Of a stretch of DNA of 64,000 nt, positions 21,866-33,769 are shown one piece after another (within the stretch, counting starts at the first letter, position 1; every line of letters starts with the position of its first letter). Both the position numbers and the translations under genes were made by a program. Below the pieces are notes generated by a model. The model did no database searches. It saw only the letters and a program-made list of their open reading frames with translations, and had not been told where the DNA came from. Origin of the DNA: Adineta ricciae (taxonomy: Eukaryota > Rotifera > Eurotatoria > Adinetida > Adinetidae); assembly GCA_905250025.1 (NCBI GenBank), contig CAJNOJ010000427.1, positions 1-64,000 on the forward strand. The letters are read 5' to 3'.

Positions 21866-22756
21866 TTAAATTTGTTGTGTTCGTTGCAAATGAAGAAGAT
21901 CTTTCACTTTCTTTTGCAATTCTGGTAATGATAGAGCACAAACGAAAGGAAATATGAAAGGAATAAAGTTATTAGCGAACGCCATTGATACAAAAAGTTC
22001 AGTGAACCATTGACTCGATAAGTTGGTATAAGAATGAACAATATAGATAATCGCGTAGGGTAATAATAAAAAAAGATAAACACATGAGATGGACAAAACT
22101 TGTATGGCCATTTTTCGATGTTTTTTCCAATGAATAGTTTGACGCATTCGAACTCTTTGACACAAAACACGAACAAGTAATGAAATACTACAGAAAACAA
22201 TTGTGAATGTTGGTAAAAGTTGTTGCATCAGATAATCATACATTGTAAGTGTGTAATTATCATAGTAGCATGGCAACATACAAACAGGAGATGATGGATC
22301 AGAATAATTTTCACACGGTGGAAAAAAGAAAACAAAAAAATAAAATAAAAATAAATAAAATGGAAAGAAAAGGAGAGGAAAATAGTGAAGAATCAATCGT
22401 CTTTTTCTTGTTGAGATCCATCGATCATGAAAGATGAGAATATGTCGTTCCACTGTTGCCCATGCAAACAACATTGTGTGTAAAATATAAAGACTCCAAT
22501 CCAGAAATCCCCAAATGGTACAAAAGATCATCGATCGATTCCACATGTCTTGATTTCGATAAAAGTAAAGCACCCACGGATGGAGTGTACAATCACCAAG
22601 GAAACAAATGAAAAGAAGAACAATGATGACATGATTATGAAGTGCTTGACGTAATGTTCGATCGAATAACATATGATAAAGAACGAACAAAGTACAAAGA
22701 GTCGAAGAAATATAGAAGGCGAGAAATAAAACAAATTTCATGTTGTCAGAAATCAT
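21866..22756 (-). CDS. Seven-transmembrane receptor, C-terminally shortened allele
   Basis: A 296-residue intronless receptor very close to the one at 2589 but on the opposite strand, starting MISDNMKFVLFLAFYISSTL. All seven segments, WATVERH, the IHWKKHRKM stretch and the FPFVCALSLPE end of TM7 are present. Compared with haplotype B (42163-43110), one C-to-T change turns a CAA codon into TAA at 21866-21868, removing 19 C-terminal residues that include Thr/Ser and Arg. The membrane core is intact, so it may still work but with a changed tail, where receptors are usually phosphorylated. Homology to the 2589 gene suggests an inverted duplication over about 19 kb. Confidence 0.8.
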   Translation of the reverse strand: MISDNMKFVLFLAFYISSTLCTLFVLYHMLFDRTLRQALHNHVIIVLLFICFLGDCTLHPWVLYFYRNQDMWNRSMIFCTIWGFLDWSLYILHTMLFAWATVERHILIFHDRWISTRKRRLILHYFPLLFFPFYLFLFYFFVFFFPPCENYSDPSSPVCMLPCYYDNYTLTMYDYLMQQLLPTFTIVFCSISLLVRVLCQRVRMRQTIHWKKHRKMAIQVLSISCVYLFLLLPYAIIYIVHSYTNLSSQWFTELFVSMAFANNFIPFIFPFVCALSLPELQKKVKDLLHLQRTQQI

Positions 22757-23461
22757 TTTTATGTGAATTCAATTTGAATTTCGGATTTTCCTGTCTTAGA
22801 CGTTTATCTGAATTCACCCCGGCTTCATAAATAATGAGAGAAGTAGCATTTTTATATGCTAAAAATGTTTTTTAACACAAAAAAATTTCAAAGAATTACC
22901 TTTCAGAAATTTGCGCTAGGACATGTGCTTTTTCATGCATACAAATATTCATCTACTTACCTATGACATTTATTGAAGTATGTTCCTGAGATGCTCTGGG
23001 TGACATTATGAAAGAAGAGTTCTTTTATAAATCTTTTTTAGGAAGGTCAACGTATTCTACAATTTGAAATATCTGGGAATTAGTTTCACTCATGGAACTC
23101 ATAGGATAACATTGGGGACACGAAGCAACAGGTGAGAATGTGGAGAGACTGTGTGTGATTCTGGTACGAAATTTCAGAAATATATGAAAGAATCTGAACA
23201 GACAAACTAACCACTGATTCCCAAATGTGCAGAATAACTTCTCTATATTTAGCTCATTTTCTTATTCAGACTATCATAGCATAAAATCAAATTCAAAACT
23301 CGAACGATATGATTATAAAAGAAGAAATACATCTAATGAAATCGGCAATTTAGTTACTTTAGCTACATGAATAACATTGCGCCCGTCGAAAGCATTCCGA
23401 TTTGCTGAAGGTCACTTTTTTGAACAATGATTTACGCATCGTTGATAAAAAAAGACTGATG
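22757..23461. other. Intergenic, no supported gene
   Basis: Sequence between two minus-strand genes, conserved in B (43111-43819). No RNA gene, repeat or convincing ORF. Presumably carries the receptor promoter and the 3' end of the beta-lactamase-like gene. Confidence 0.4.
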
Positions 23462-24755
23462 TCATTGATTGAGTTCTTCCGCAACTTTCGTAAGTATGGG
23501 TTCTATTCGATTGTTGAGTCCTGCGACGGTTGCATCTAATCGATTCATTACATAAGCGAAAGAAAGATTGTATGCTGGTGCAGCTAAACCAATACTTCCA
23601 CCCGCTCCTATGAAGAACATGATTTAATCAAAGCGAGAAAGTCTAAACATAGAAATTACCAAAATGACCAAAACTTCCAGAACCCAACCGAGGAAGAATT
23701 CGATCGAAATTCATAAAACCCATTCCGAACGATATCGATGATTGTGACACGGAATCTAATTCCACATAAGGCGTATTGGATTTTGTTGCGACTTTCAAAA
23801 TATCTTCATTTATGATTCGTTGATATTTTCCATCATCGACATCACCAATCAATAAGGCGTAGAATCGTGCAACTGACCAAGCATTTGTAATACCATTGGC
23901 AGCTGGTACTTCAGCTTGATGTAGACGAGCGTCGTTAAAGAAACTTATAGATTCATCCAATGATGCGTTCTGAAAGTCTTTTGTGATTTGGTTAAATTCA
24001 AGTGGAGACACACGATGTTCTTGTGTGGAAGGCAAACCGATGTAAAATTCAAAATTTGATGGAGATGATATTTCATCGTGAACAAATTCCCCTAACGAAC
24101 GTCTTTTTCGATCAACACGTCGAATAAGTTCGCCAGCAAGCCAACCATAAGTCAACGGATGATAATTATGAGCTGTTCCAGGCAACCACGCCGGTGATTG
24201 TTGTTCTAATTTGTGTATCATCTTTGTCCAATCGAGATAGTCTTCATATGAAGCAGAAACGTCTGGTACCCCAGCGCGATGGGAAAGAATATCACTGACT
24301 GTGGTGTTTTCTTTTCCATTTTGTCCATATTCCGGCCAATAGTCAGTAACTAATGCGGAGTAGTCGAGTAGACCTCGTTGAACAGCAAGGGCGACAGCGG
24401 CAGCGACAATTCCTTTTGATGTTGAGAAAACTATTTGTAATGCTGCGCTATCATAAGGTTTTGTCTTTGATTCATCAAACCATCCACCTGTGAGACTAAC
24501 GACTGGTTTGCCTTGGTGATATATCGCCACTGATGCTCCTAAATCTCGATCTTTGATAAAATTATCTCGAAAAAGATCGGAGACAAATTCCCAACCGGGT
24601 GCGATTTCACCTTGAATGTTGTGATCAATTAATTTGTAACTAATTACGAATAAAGGAAAAGTCAACAGAAGAAAATACATTGAATAATGGATCATTCGGT
24701 TAACACTCATATTGAAAAGGATACAGAATATGCTCAACACAAAGAAGAAGAACAC
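23462..24755 (-). CDS. Beta-lactamase-family (serine hydrolase, EstB/LACTB-like) membrane-anchored protein
   Basis: Two exons, 24755-23660 and 23607-23462, splice in phase across a 52-nt intron, giving about 413 residues. An N-terminal hydrophobic helix (SMYFLLLTFPLFVISY) likely anchors or exports it. The class C beta-lactamase/S12 core follows: VFSTSKG supplies the S-x-x-K nucleophile and base, YHPLTYGWLAGELI corresponds to the Y-x-x region, and GHFGAGGS (formed by the splice) is the third H-x-G motif. The other conserved piece, ILSHRAGVPD, is typical of the LACTB/EstB group. Metazoan members act as proteases or esterases; the substrate here is unknown. In haplotype B the frame starts 6 codons later. 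Bacterial-type family; gain by transfer is possible. Confidence 0.8.
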
Positions 24756-25182
24756 GATAAATATAGTCGAGTATATGTCAGCATGTAAATGAGATTAGAT
24801 TGAATTTATGTAGTGCATTAGTTAACATTCGAAAGTTTGTAAAAGTACGTATTATTCATTAAAAAATTTCTTTGGTATTAGCATGTTATTTCATACGATT
24901 ATTCGGATTATTATTTAATGTCATTTTCTGTTTTCGCAGCTCAAAGTGAAAATTGAGGCTTTGAGGCGAGAGAAATTATAGAGAAAGAACCTCTCTCAGA
25001 ATTTGATTCTGACGAGTCGCACATGGAGCGCTTCCCGAGAATGGTTCGCGTTCTTTTCCTCTCTTGCCAGTATGATTCGTCTGTTCTTTTTCTCTTGCAC
25101 GTGGTCTTGAGAGAAAAACACAGTCAACATGTAGCGAACTGGGTATTTTTTCACACTATATCAAGATTCGTCGAACATTGGC
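24756..25182. other. Divergent intergenic region (promoter region of two genes)
   Basis: The beta-lactamase-like gene leaves to the left and the helicase gene to the right. The short direct words CTCTCTCAGAATTTGATTC near 24990 are kept in B. No additional gene supported. Confidence 0.4.
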
Positions 25183-26976
25183 ATGGCGAACTCAAATATA
25201 AAAAGATGGAGTGTTAAAATTAATGATCTTCCACCGAATATCTCTACTGCTGACTTGACTGGACAGCTAGATATTGCAATACATCGAATCGTTATTCCGA
25301 AACAGCGATATTTCAACAAGTGCTACGCGTATATTAACGGATTTCCAAATGAGGAACAAGCAAATGAGTTTACTCTTCGATGGAATGGGATGAACATTTA
25401 TGGAAAAAGAATTAAATGTAAAGCTCATGAAAATATTCTAACGATACCGAGTACATTCCATCCCCGACGTCACGAACGTAAGTCAATTTTCTTAGTAAAT
25501 ATAGGTTCTCTTAAAGCAAACTATGAATCTTTCATTCTTTTTCATAGAAGCATCAATAACTGATGATACGAAACCAATGAATCAGTGTGATTTTCGAGTC
25601 ACGACTGATTCCAGTTCATTGCATTCATCACAAAACAAATCATTTCACTTCTCTTCAGAAGCAGATTCTATTCAATCTGAACAGCAAGAATGTCATCTTG
25701 GTATTCACTGTGCGTATGCATTTTGTCCGTGGATCCATCCGCCAGATTGGCACGTTTGTGAAGATGGAGCAGAATGCAATTCTTTTGATTGTAAAGCGAG
25801 CCATCCTGAAGATCGTAAAGATAAATGTTCGCTTGGCGGTACTTGTCACAATGATGCATGTCTTCTTTTACATCCAAACGGTCGACAGTTGCGTATTCGC
25901 GGAGCTAAATGTCTCGAGCTCGAATCTACATATGTGCATCCATCCGGCCGACCAACTAAGTGTAAAGACGGTATTCTTTGTGATAAGTTCAATTGTAATC
26001 GGTTACATCCACGTGAATGGGATCCACCAGATGATACCAATTATAGAAACTTCCAATCACAAAGTAGTGGCATTCTAAAATCATTCCGAGTACGCATGAG
26101 CGAACGAGAATCCGCTCGATTACCTATCTTTCGTTCACGTACTGAATTTTGTCAACGACTGGAACGTGAAAATTTGCTTGTAGTCACAGCTGAAACTGGT
26201 AGTGGTAAAAGCACACAGTTGCCTCAATATGCTGCTGAGTATTTCTCCGATGGCCTCGTAGTGTGTACTCAACCACGTGTTGTCGCTGCAATGTCTTTGG
26301 CTCGTCGTGTGGCGGACGAGTACGATGGAACATCCGAAGGCAATTCTGTTGGATATCAAGTTGGCAGCGGCAATCGTGTACAAGGTACAAATATTATGTT
26401 TATGACGGATGCGGCACTCATCCACGAGAGTCAATCCGACCCAAACTTGAGTCGGATACGTGTACTGATAGTTGACGAAGCGCATGAACGTTCACTTAAT
26501 ACAGATATCGTTATCGGCATTAGTAAACTACTATTAAAAAAACGTCCAGACGATTTCTTTGTTGTCATCGCTTCGGCGACCATCGATCCGACTCGGTTCT
26601 TAGCATTTTTTGATCGAACATTCGATTCTCCTTTATCCGTTCTTGGTCGTGTATTTCCAGTCACCAACGAGTATTTACCACCACCAAAAGATTGTACGGA
26701 TCAAAATCTTATTGAATTACACCTTATTCCAACGATTCTTCGTCTGTTTCCCAAACATAAAGGAAATACGTTGGTTTTTCTTCATGGTCAACGCGAAATT
26801 GAACATGCCTTAACGCTGTTCAGTCGAGATATACCCAATGGATGCGTAGCATTACCGCTCTATGGTTCGTTATCGCCGGAAGAACAAGAAAGAGTGCTTC
26901 AATTCGATGATGAGAATCCCCAGCAGCGAATGGTTGTTTTTTTGTACCAATGTTGCTGAAACATCGCTGACAATTA
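25183..26976 (+). CDS. Giant DEAH helicase-RBR-PARP gene, 5' part, haplotype A
   Basis: Exon 1 (25183-25477) encodes an RRM-like segment (WSVKINDLPPN ... CYAYINGFPNEEQANEF). Exon 2 starts at 25548 after a 70-nt intron. It holds the Cys/His finger array, then Walker A (VTAETGSGKSTQLPQ), TQPRVVAAMSLARR, DEAHERS, SATIDPTRF, FLHGQREIE and LPLYGSLSPEEQERVL. Compared with B, 46 residues of the finger array are deleted in frame between two LHP motifs, and two finger cysteines are replaced (RIRG for CIRG, ESTY for ECTY). Just before the N at 26977 a T-run is one base longer than in B, shifting the frame; so near a contig end this may be a sequencing error. The likely continuation on the same haplotype is at 48774. 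Confidence 0.85.
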
Positions 26977-26977
26977 N
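26977..26977. other. Single-N join; helicase exon runs into RING/TRAF exon of second copy
   Basis: Left of the N is helicase motif V (the B equivalent is 47546). Right of it is the middle of the RING/TRAF gene (equivalent to 9077). No biology requires this joint. It begins the second, allelic copy of the unit. Confidence 0.85.
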
Positions 26978-27994
26978 CGTGGTAATTTCAAAGAACATGT
27001 CGAGAAAACTTGTCCCAAAATGCAAATATTGTGTCCATCGGCAGATATTAAATGTCCTTGGGAAGGACAAAGAGATCAATTAGATGAGCATTTATCGAAT
27101 TGTGCTTTTCATTCTTTACGATACATTATTACACCACTTATGACAGAAAATGAGCAACTTTACGAACTAATCAGTAAATTTCGTAGTGATAATCAACAAT
27201 TGCGAGAACAAACAGGTCATTTGACGATTCAAGCAAATAAATATCAAAGAGAAATTCAAGATTTAAATCAACAAATAGCACAACTTAGAACCCAACTCCA
27301 AAATCAGCAAATTAAAGAGCAAGAAAGACATAAAAGTGAGTATATTTATCTTCTAATGAAATTTTCAAATCAACCAACTTTCAGCTTCGATATTCAATGA
27401 AATAATTAATTCGAACAAAAACATGCAAATGGCTACAAATGGTATTTCACTATTGAAAGGTGTTTGGGAATATCAAAGAATGTATGATCTTAATTCATCT
27501 GACAGTAGATTGATGGAGAAAATTTTGATAGTTTTATGAAAGAGATTGGCGTGGGTATGGCAACACGTTTACTTACAAAAGGTCTCAAACTACGTCTTAT
27601 TATCGATGAGATCGCAAATGAATGGATTGTACGTTTTGAATCTACTATTAAGGTAATCGAATATAAATTCGTACTCGGTGTTGAATTCAATGAAACAACG
27701 TTCGATGGACGCGAAGTAAAAGTATGTGTGTCTGTATTACATCGTTTTTCAGCTTCGGAATTATCGTTCTTTTCTAGTCGATTGTGACCTTTTCAGCGAA
27801 TAAATGGATACATCAAATGCTTGATAAGAATGGAGAGAAATCGGTGATTATTCGTTATGTCGATCAAAATGATATGCAGATAGTTGTTAGTCATGTCTCA
27901 TATTATTTAACGTCTATCTATCTTTTTTTTCGTTTTATAGGAAATGGAATGCGGAATAGTCAAAGCTCGCCGTTGGTATAAACGTGCCACTTAG
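26978..27994 (+). CDS. RING/TRAF-FABP gene, haplotype B copy, 5' end missing
   Basis: The copy begins in the TRAF-type zinc finger (NFKEHVEKTCPKMQILCPSA), so RING and start are lost at the join. The exon-1 donor is kept, with a 49-nt intron (27336-27384) where A has 48. Because 49 is not a multiple of three, reading into the FABP part requires splicing, which supports the intron and the fusion. The FABP exons (27537 onward) are kept with few changes. However, about 15 bp containing the GTGAGT donor after GVWEY are deleted in B, so the second junction cannot splice as in A and reading through meets a stop. This allele is probably defective between coiled coil and lipid-binding domain. Confidence 0.7.
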
Positions 27995-28195
27995 TCGCTT
28001 TCTTTCTTCTTCTTTTGATGAAATGTAAAATCGAATTTTTTTATTATTACAAAGAATATATTTCAGAACTCATATAGACTTATATCATAATCTTCTGATT
28101 AATGATCTTGTTATCAATCATTGTCATATGTGAACTTTGCCTGAAAGATTGAGATATATATTCTATTCATTTCTATCGTATCTCTAGTCAGTTGA

Positions 28196-28510
28196 ATGAT
28201 GATGGAAACGCAACAATTTGATGCTAAAACTGATCAACCTCAGTCAATCGAAGAGATTAATTTTCAATCAATAGACGAAATTAAAACTTATAAAAGTTGG
28301 TCGATTATTAATATACTTTTTTGTTGCTTATGCTTCGGTGCTTTCGCTCTGTACTATTCGCATAAAACGGAAAAATCCAAACGGCTGAGACAAACACAAG
28401 ATGCAATCAATTCTTCGAAAATAGCCCGAAACATGAATTTTGTTGCAACAGTAGCCGGTGTATTATTAATTATAATCTATGTCACCAATTTAGTTATTGC
28501 ACACAAATAG
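28196..28510 (+). CDS. CD225/dispanin-like protein, haplotype B copy
   Basis: A 104-residue counterpart of the gene at 10345 with one extra initial methionine and a handful of conservative changes (V to A, S to K, I to V), all outside the paired hydrophobic segments or hydrophobic for hydrophobic. The flanks are conserved too. Intact. An allele rather than a second locus if the haplotype model is right. Confidence 0.6.
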   Translation: MMMETQQFDAKTDQPQSIEEINFQSIDEIKTYKSWSIINILFCCLCFGAFALYYSHKTEKSKRLRQTQDAINSSKIARNMNFVATVAGVLLIIIYVTNLVIAHK

Positions 28511-28749
28511 ATATTCACGCATCAGAACTGTTTTTAGTTCAACACGTTATTCTCTCTATCCTATCAAAGATGCTTTTTAAATTTAATAAATCTTTTTCTT
28601 CTTTGTCTATCCAGTAGTGTTAAATAAGAAGTTTCATTTAGTTTCTCAAGGGTTTATTTCAAGGTAAAAAATGTCTTATACGCATGCATGAAAGTATTTT
28701 TGTTTGAAATATTCGAATAAGTGAAGATAGAGAAAGATAAGAATTGGGA

Positions 28750-30865
28750 TTAACAGTACTGTGAATGTTGATTTGCATGTTGATATAACACGTCGGGTTT
28801 CACCATTTTCGGTGTCCATGAAAAGATATTAATTGATTGAGATTGAATTAAAAGATTATCGGAATTAATGTGAATTTCATGAGACTTTGGAAGAGTATAT
28901 TTTGGCCATTGATATTCATTATGAATATGTAAAGGAACTTGTTCTTTTGTTAATGAATATAACGAAATATGCGCGAAGTCTTGTGGATTTGAATTTAGAT
29001 TTACTAAAACAACAAATCCACGATGACCAGGTGCTTCACGGATAAACCAGAATAAACCCGATTGTAACTGACAACCTGTTTGCACCAATCCATGTTGAAA
29101 TGATGGATTTAAACGTAATTGTGACAACTGACGAAATAATATCAATAACGAATCCTTTGATTCGCCACCCAACGCTTCTTGCCGCTAAAACAACCTGAAT
29201 GTCGAACCAAAGAACGAGTGAACAAACTTTTTCTTACTTTCACACTCGTTCTCGACGGATCATTTTGATAATACGAAAAGCGACGCTGACAATCAGCTGT
29301 TGAACACTTTGAAAAACCTCCACTCGGTCCATCAGGTGACCATGACATCAATGGACGGAATCTCTATTTGAATTCAAAGAGAAACTCAATCTTCATGAAA
29401 ACAAGCGAACAAACTTGATCAAGACCAATTTCTTCTCCATAAAGAACGATCGGTGTTCCACCTATTAACATTGTTGTAGTCATAACCGTTTCTTTTGCTA
29501 ATGGATATTGATTCAAAGTTTGTGTATGATCATTTCGTCGTTCGGGTCCCAACTAAAACAAGAGAAATTTTTGGTGATATTGTATACCGAGAGCCCACCT
29601 GCCAAAATTTTGGTTTGGATAAACGTTTGTCTTCCAATGATGAAATTTTCGAACGGAATTCCTGAGCATGAGGTGAAAAATGCAATGAATATGCGGTTCT
29701 ATTATGTAACTCTTCATTGTCTATTAAATTTTGCAAATCAAATGGAATGTCATAAAGAATTACTCTAGAAGAAAACTTCTTTTTTCGAAGCAAAACATTC
29801 TCTGAAGCTTTACTTTGATTTTGTCTTTTTTTCAATATCATTTTTAAGTTTATTCCACTTGTGAATTGTATTGTAAGATATTTCATACGACTGGGCTGAT
29901 GGAACATATTCCAATGGAAGATTCACACGAATTCCATCAGCTTTTTGCGTCATCAACCAATATTTTATACGAGACTAAACGAAGAGTTTCCCAATACAAA
30001 ACTTCTCCTTTCTCAAACAAATTTGTTACTTCAGATTCGCGATAAATATCTTCATTGCTGAAATCAAGCGGTATTTGCCGATAGATGTGACGAAAACGAC
30101 ACCCAAAACTATGTTCATCTCTTGAACATGGATGCTAAAAGAAAGAACGATTCTTTGTTTTTCTTTCCAAAAAACAAATTTCTTTACATTTGCATTCGGA
30201 TCATAACGAGCGGTGGAATTAAACCAGAGATGATCATTTGTACCCCAAGTTGACGCCAATGGTAAATCAACAAGGAAATGCATATCTTTCTTGTAAAGAG
30301 TTTTCATAAAATCTTGTAAATCACTTTCACTTCCAACTGATGAATCTAATGACATGAAATTTGTTTTCGAAGAAAAGATTGTTGATCGAAAAAGAAGAGA
30401 TTTTATTCGATTTTCTTGAAAATATTTCAGTTTTTCTTTGACACCTTTAATATCGCCAATTCCATCATCATTCGAATCATAAAATGATGGAACATCGATT
30501 TCATAGATAATTTCTTTTTCGTACCAATTCAAATGTGGTTTCGATCGACAACGTGGTGAAATGACAATTAAAACAATGGATCCAATTAAAAGTGATACGA
30601 CTAATAGAATGTATAAACACGCAATAGTCCAACGAATACGTTTCCATTTAGGATTGTTGAGATATTCTTTTAATTCTTCTTTTGTTAAACCAATGAATTG
30701 TTGATTTTCCTTCGGTTTTTTATATTGAACCAATTCACCAATTGTTTCCGACTTTTGTTCATCTCCATTTCGATGAACAAAACCAATTTCTGTTTCATTG
30801 AATAATGGTTGATGGACTTCATCACGAAGCACATCGGGGTCGCTTATCACAATTGTTTCATCCAT
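28750..30865 (-). CDS. SLC3-type transporter heavy chain, haplotype B copy
   Basis: The same seven-exon layout as the gene at 10896-13014, with every splice site recognisable (for example the GTTTGT donor after EEIGLDQ, and a GTTTTG donor in place of GTTTTT after the second exon). The reading frame is open throughout. The membrane-proximal cysteine is kept although neighbours changed (SPRCRSK against SSRCPSK), consistent with its being the light-chain disulphide. The GH13 nucleophile position is again not Asp. Both copies intact indicates that selection still acts on the locus. Confidence 0.85.
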
Positions 30866-31027
30866 CGCTTCTTCTCTTCAAAGTATCTTTTCTTTTATGA
30901 CGAGAGAGAAAAACAACACGAAGCACAAAAAATATTACGTGCCACAGATAAAAATATAATAGAATGAGAAAAGGGGCAATGATTCACTTCTTGAGGATAT
31001 AGATATGTGTACAACATACAATGGCAG

Positions 31028-31446
31028 TATCTTTCTTTCTGCTTATAAAGTCAGATTACGTTGTTGAGAAGAGTAAATCAAACATATTCATGTTATCATA
31101 TGACTTATCGCTGATTCTCGCGGTTGAATAGTTTACATTTTGAAATATTTCTGATAAAAGAAAAGTATTACTCACATATAAAATATCCATTTAAGAAAAA
31201 CCGTCTCTCAACGCATAGAACCATAGGAAAATTGTANTATCTTTCTTTCTGCTTATAAAGTCAGATTACGTTGTTGAGAAGAGTAAATCAAACATATTCA
31301 TGTTATCATATGACTTATCGCTGATTCTCGCGGTTGAATAGTTTACATTTTGAAATATTTCTGATAAAAGAAAAGTATTACTCACATATAAAATATCCAT
31401 TTAAGAAAAACCGTCTCTCAACGCATAGAACCATAGGAAAATTGTA
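31028..31446. repeat. 209-bp exact tandem repeat around a single N
   Basis: Positions 31028-31236 and 31238-31446 are identical, separated by the N at 31237. Identity at this length, against a few percent divergence elsewhere between copies, marks an unmerged overlap of two contig ends of one haplotype rather than a biological repeat. Confidence 0.9.
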
Positions 31447-31451
31447 GAAAA

Positions 31452-31745
31452 CGAGTTGGATCAATTGTTTCGGAACCAATAACAATATCGGTTTTTAAAG
31501 AACGCTCATGTGCCTCATCACAAACTACAAGTGAATCTAAATGTTCTGCAGAATATTGTGATCATCGGATACTTTTGTCAATGCCAATTTCAGCAGTGAC
31601 AATCAAAACATGTTTGCATGCAAGACGTTGACAAAAATCATTTTGTCGAGATAGAATTGATAATGACGCTTTTTCATGATCTTTGGTTCTCTGTTTTAAT
31701 GATTTGAAATTTGTTTTTCTGTTGTATGTTCAAGTTACGCTTCGA
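31452..31745 (-). pseudogene. Decayed DEAH helicase fragment, haplotype B copy
   Basis: Counterpart of the relic at 13515-13805, with the degraded Walker A, the DEAHERS and TIDPTRF words and the same internal deletions. Both haplotypes share the lesions, so decay predates their separation. Confidence 0.7.
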
Positions 31746-31984
31746 CAATCGAGATTGGTACATTTTTCTTTATTAAGATATTAACGTTTCTAAACAATAC
31801 CAGTGGTTTAAGTCTCGATTCATACTTAAGTGAAAAGATACATTAGTACTCTTATTTTCTTTTCTGTCTCTTTTTTAGAGTCTTGATTATCCTTTTTTTA
31901 CGGCTGCCCAACAGCAATGATAAGCCTTACAATATTTTAAAAATCCAGCGAAACATAAGCAGAATGGCAAACGTGTTTCCTTTC

Positions 31985-32400
31985 GACATATCTTAGTTTG
32001 GTAAAGGTACAGAATATTCTTCATGTTAAAATTTCAAAAATTCCACCTTTTTTATAATGGATACTTAGCAGATGATAACTTTGCCATTATTGATGTTTGT
32101 GCAACAGTTGTAAGTCAGTATTGGATGGATGTACAGAATGAATCTAAATGTCACATCACCCTTTCAACCATGGACTGGTTATTGTGTGAAATTTCGTATT
32201 ATTAACCTGGACGAGTCTATGAATTTGTTGAATACGTATTAGATGGAAAATTTTGGCCATAATTTTAAATAATTAATGGATCAATGTCATTTGGTACTTT
32301 GAAAATTATAATATTTCTGAAGATTTAACAACAATTCTTTAATTTCTGTTTCAGTGCTACAAACATGATGCTTGTTGTTTATTTTTTAGTGATATAGCTA
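31985..32400. other. B-specific segment, unidentified
   Basis: About 400 bp between GTTTCCTTT and TTAGCAATCAAAATTTTT is much longer and different here than in A (14090-14185). It has a 60-codon plus-strand frame at 32023-32205 (IDVCATVVSQYWMDVQNESK), which I cannot assign. It may be an exon relic or repeat fragment. Confidence 0.35.
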
Positions 32401-32982
32401 ATATTACTTAGCAATCAAAATTTTTATCATTTGAAAAATCTAGAAATGTTCCCGACTTATTCGCCTGTCTGAAATAGTTGTGCGGATTTGTGTTCTTGGC
32501 AACTTCTGCTCTATTACTCGAGGGCTATCTACTTTGAAAGTTCTATGTGTTCTTCTGTCCGATCGTTCCTTCGAAACGCTGAAAGAGAAAAGATTTATAT
32601 AAAGGCAAGAGTCCGCTGACATCAAATATTCTGATGACATCTACTCCATTATGTTTTGTTCGGTTCCGCAAAACTAATCGGAGAAGAGACTAAGCTACTT
32701 ATTTGAATCTTCATTTACCTTTATAAACTATAATAAGAACATTATATCAATTAATTTATCGTTTCTAGCATGCAACGAAATCCTCGCAAGTGCTTCTGTT
32801 TGAAAATGGATTTGTGGTAAAAAAAAATAAGAATAAAATTGATGGTGTATTAAATAGTAGCAACAAAGACTTCATTTATTCATTACCAACACGTCTGTGC
32901 TTCGTATTCAGTTGTATCAAATCATAGTTGTTTCTTTCGATATATATTAATATAATCACTGAGAGATGAAATTATTCCAAAA

Positions 32983-33492
32983 TTAATTTTTTGTCGGTAA
33001 TCCTTGTTTAGCCATACGTTGAAGTTGTTCAAGCCAATGTTGATGTTGAATACACATTCGATGAGGAAAAAACAATTTACTTACTCGTGCAGGTAATCCA
33101 CGTTGAGTCTCTTCTGTAATCACAAAGCAACTGTGTTCATCTCGTGGGATAATTAACCATGCATGATACACATATAGACCCAACAGACCACGTGCATCCC
33201 AAGCAATCCTTTTACCTTCAACATATTCTCGGACTTGAGATACTAAATTCACACCAAATGTACGCCATGTAAAACGAGTATTTTCTCGAAGTGTTGCTGA
33301 TTCTGTATCAGTAATAAAATTAACATTATGCGAGTTATTATAATAAGTTGGCCAAATGCGAGCATGTACAAGCCATGACCAAACATGTGATGCCGGTGCT
33401 GCTATTTCGAGTTCATTTCTAACATGTACTGCACATCGATTTGGTTCAAATTCAGTCGGCCAATGAATTGCTGTTCGCTCAGTCTCTTCCAT
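32983..33492 (-). CDS. SRPBCC protein, haplotype B copy
   Basis: The 169-residue counterpart of 14718-15224, with a handful of substitutions (such as L to I in WPTYY context, E to K, G to D) and a changed C-terminus (GLPTKN against GLPIQ) due to a small difference near the stop. All fold-defining segments are kept, and it is intact and intronless. The retained frame in both haplotypes shows it is a working gene rather than a recent fragment. Confidence 0.7.
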   Translation of the reverse strand: MEETERTAIHWPTEFEPNRCAVHVRNELEIAAPASHVWSWLVHARIWPTYYNNSHNVNFITDTESATLRENTRFTWRTFGVNLVSQVREYVEGKRIAWDARGLLGLYVYHAWLIIPRDEHSCFVITEETQRGLPARVSKLFFPHRMCIQHQHWLEQLQRMAKQGLPTKN

Positions 33493-33769
33493 GTAGAATA
33501 AAGTGAGTGTATACGTTTATCATCTTTCTACCAACAGAAAAGTAAGAATAAAAATAAATGTAAATATTTTTATCACACACGTGTTAGACTCTGAATTATA
33601 ATATTTACACGCAACAATCAAGGTATATGGTTAAGAGTGTCATTCGTTTTTTCTTCAATCTATCGACGACATCAATGAAGTTTGTATTAGTTTGAAAAAT
33701 AGAAATCGTTGAGGGTGTGGGTTACAATGTACATCAATAAGAAATACTCTCACTCTCACCCTCACACTG

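Noticed and set aside
25587..26078. Long alternative-frame ORF inside the finger array (also at 46022-46651)
   Set aside because: Shadow frame of the Cys/His-rich coding sequence; it has no own features and it changes with the main frame's deletion.
26930..26976. Frameshift mutation (seven T instead of six) killing the A helicase
   Set aside because: It lies in a homopolymer within 50 bp of a contig end, where base errors are common, and the rest of the A haplotype (48774 on) is open.
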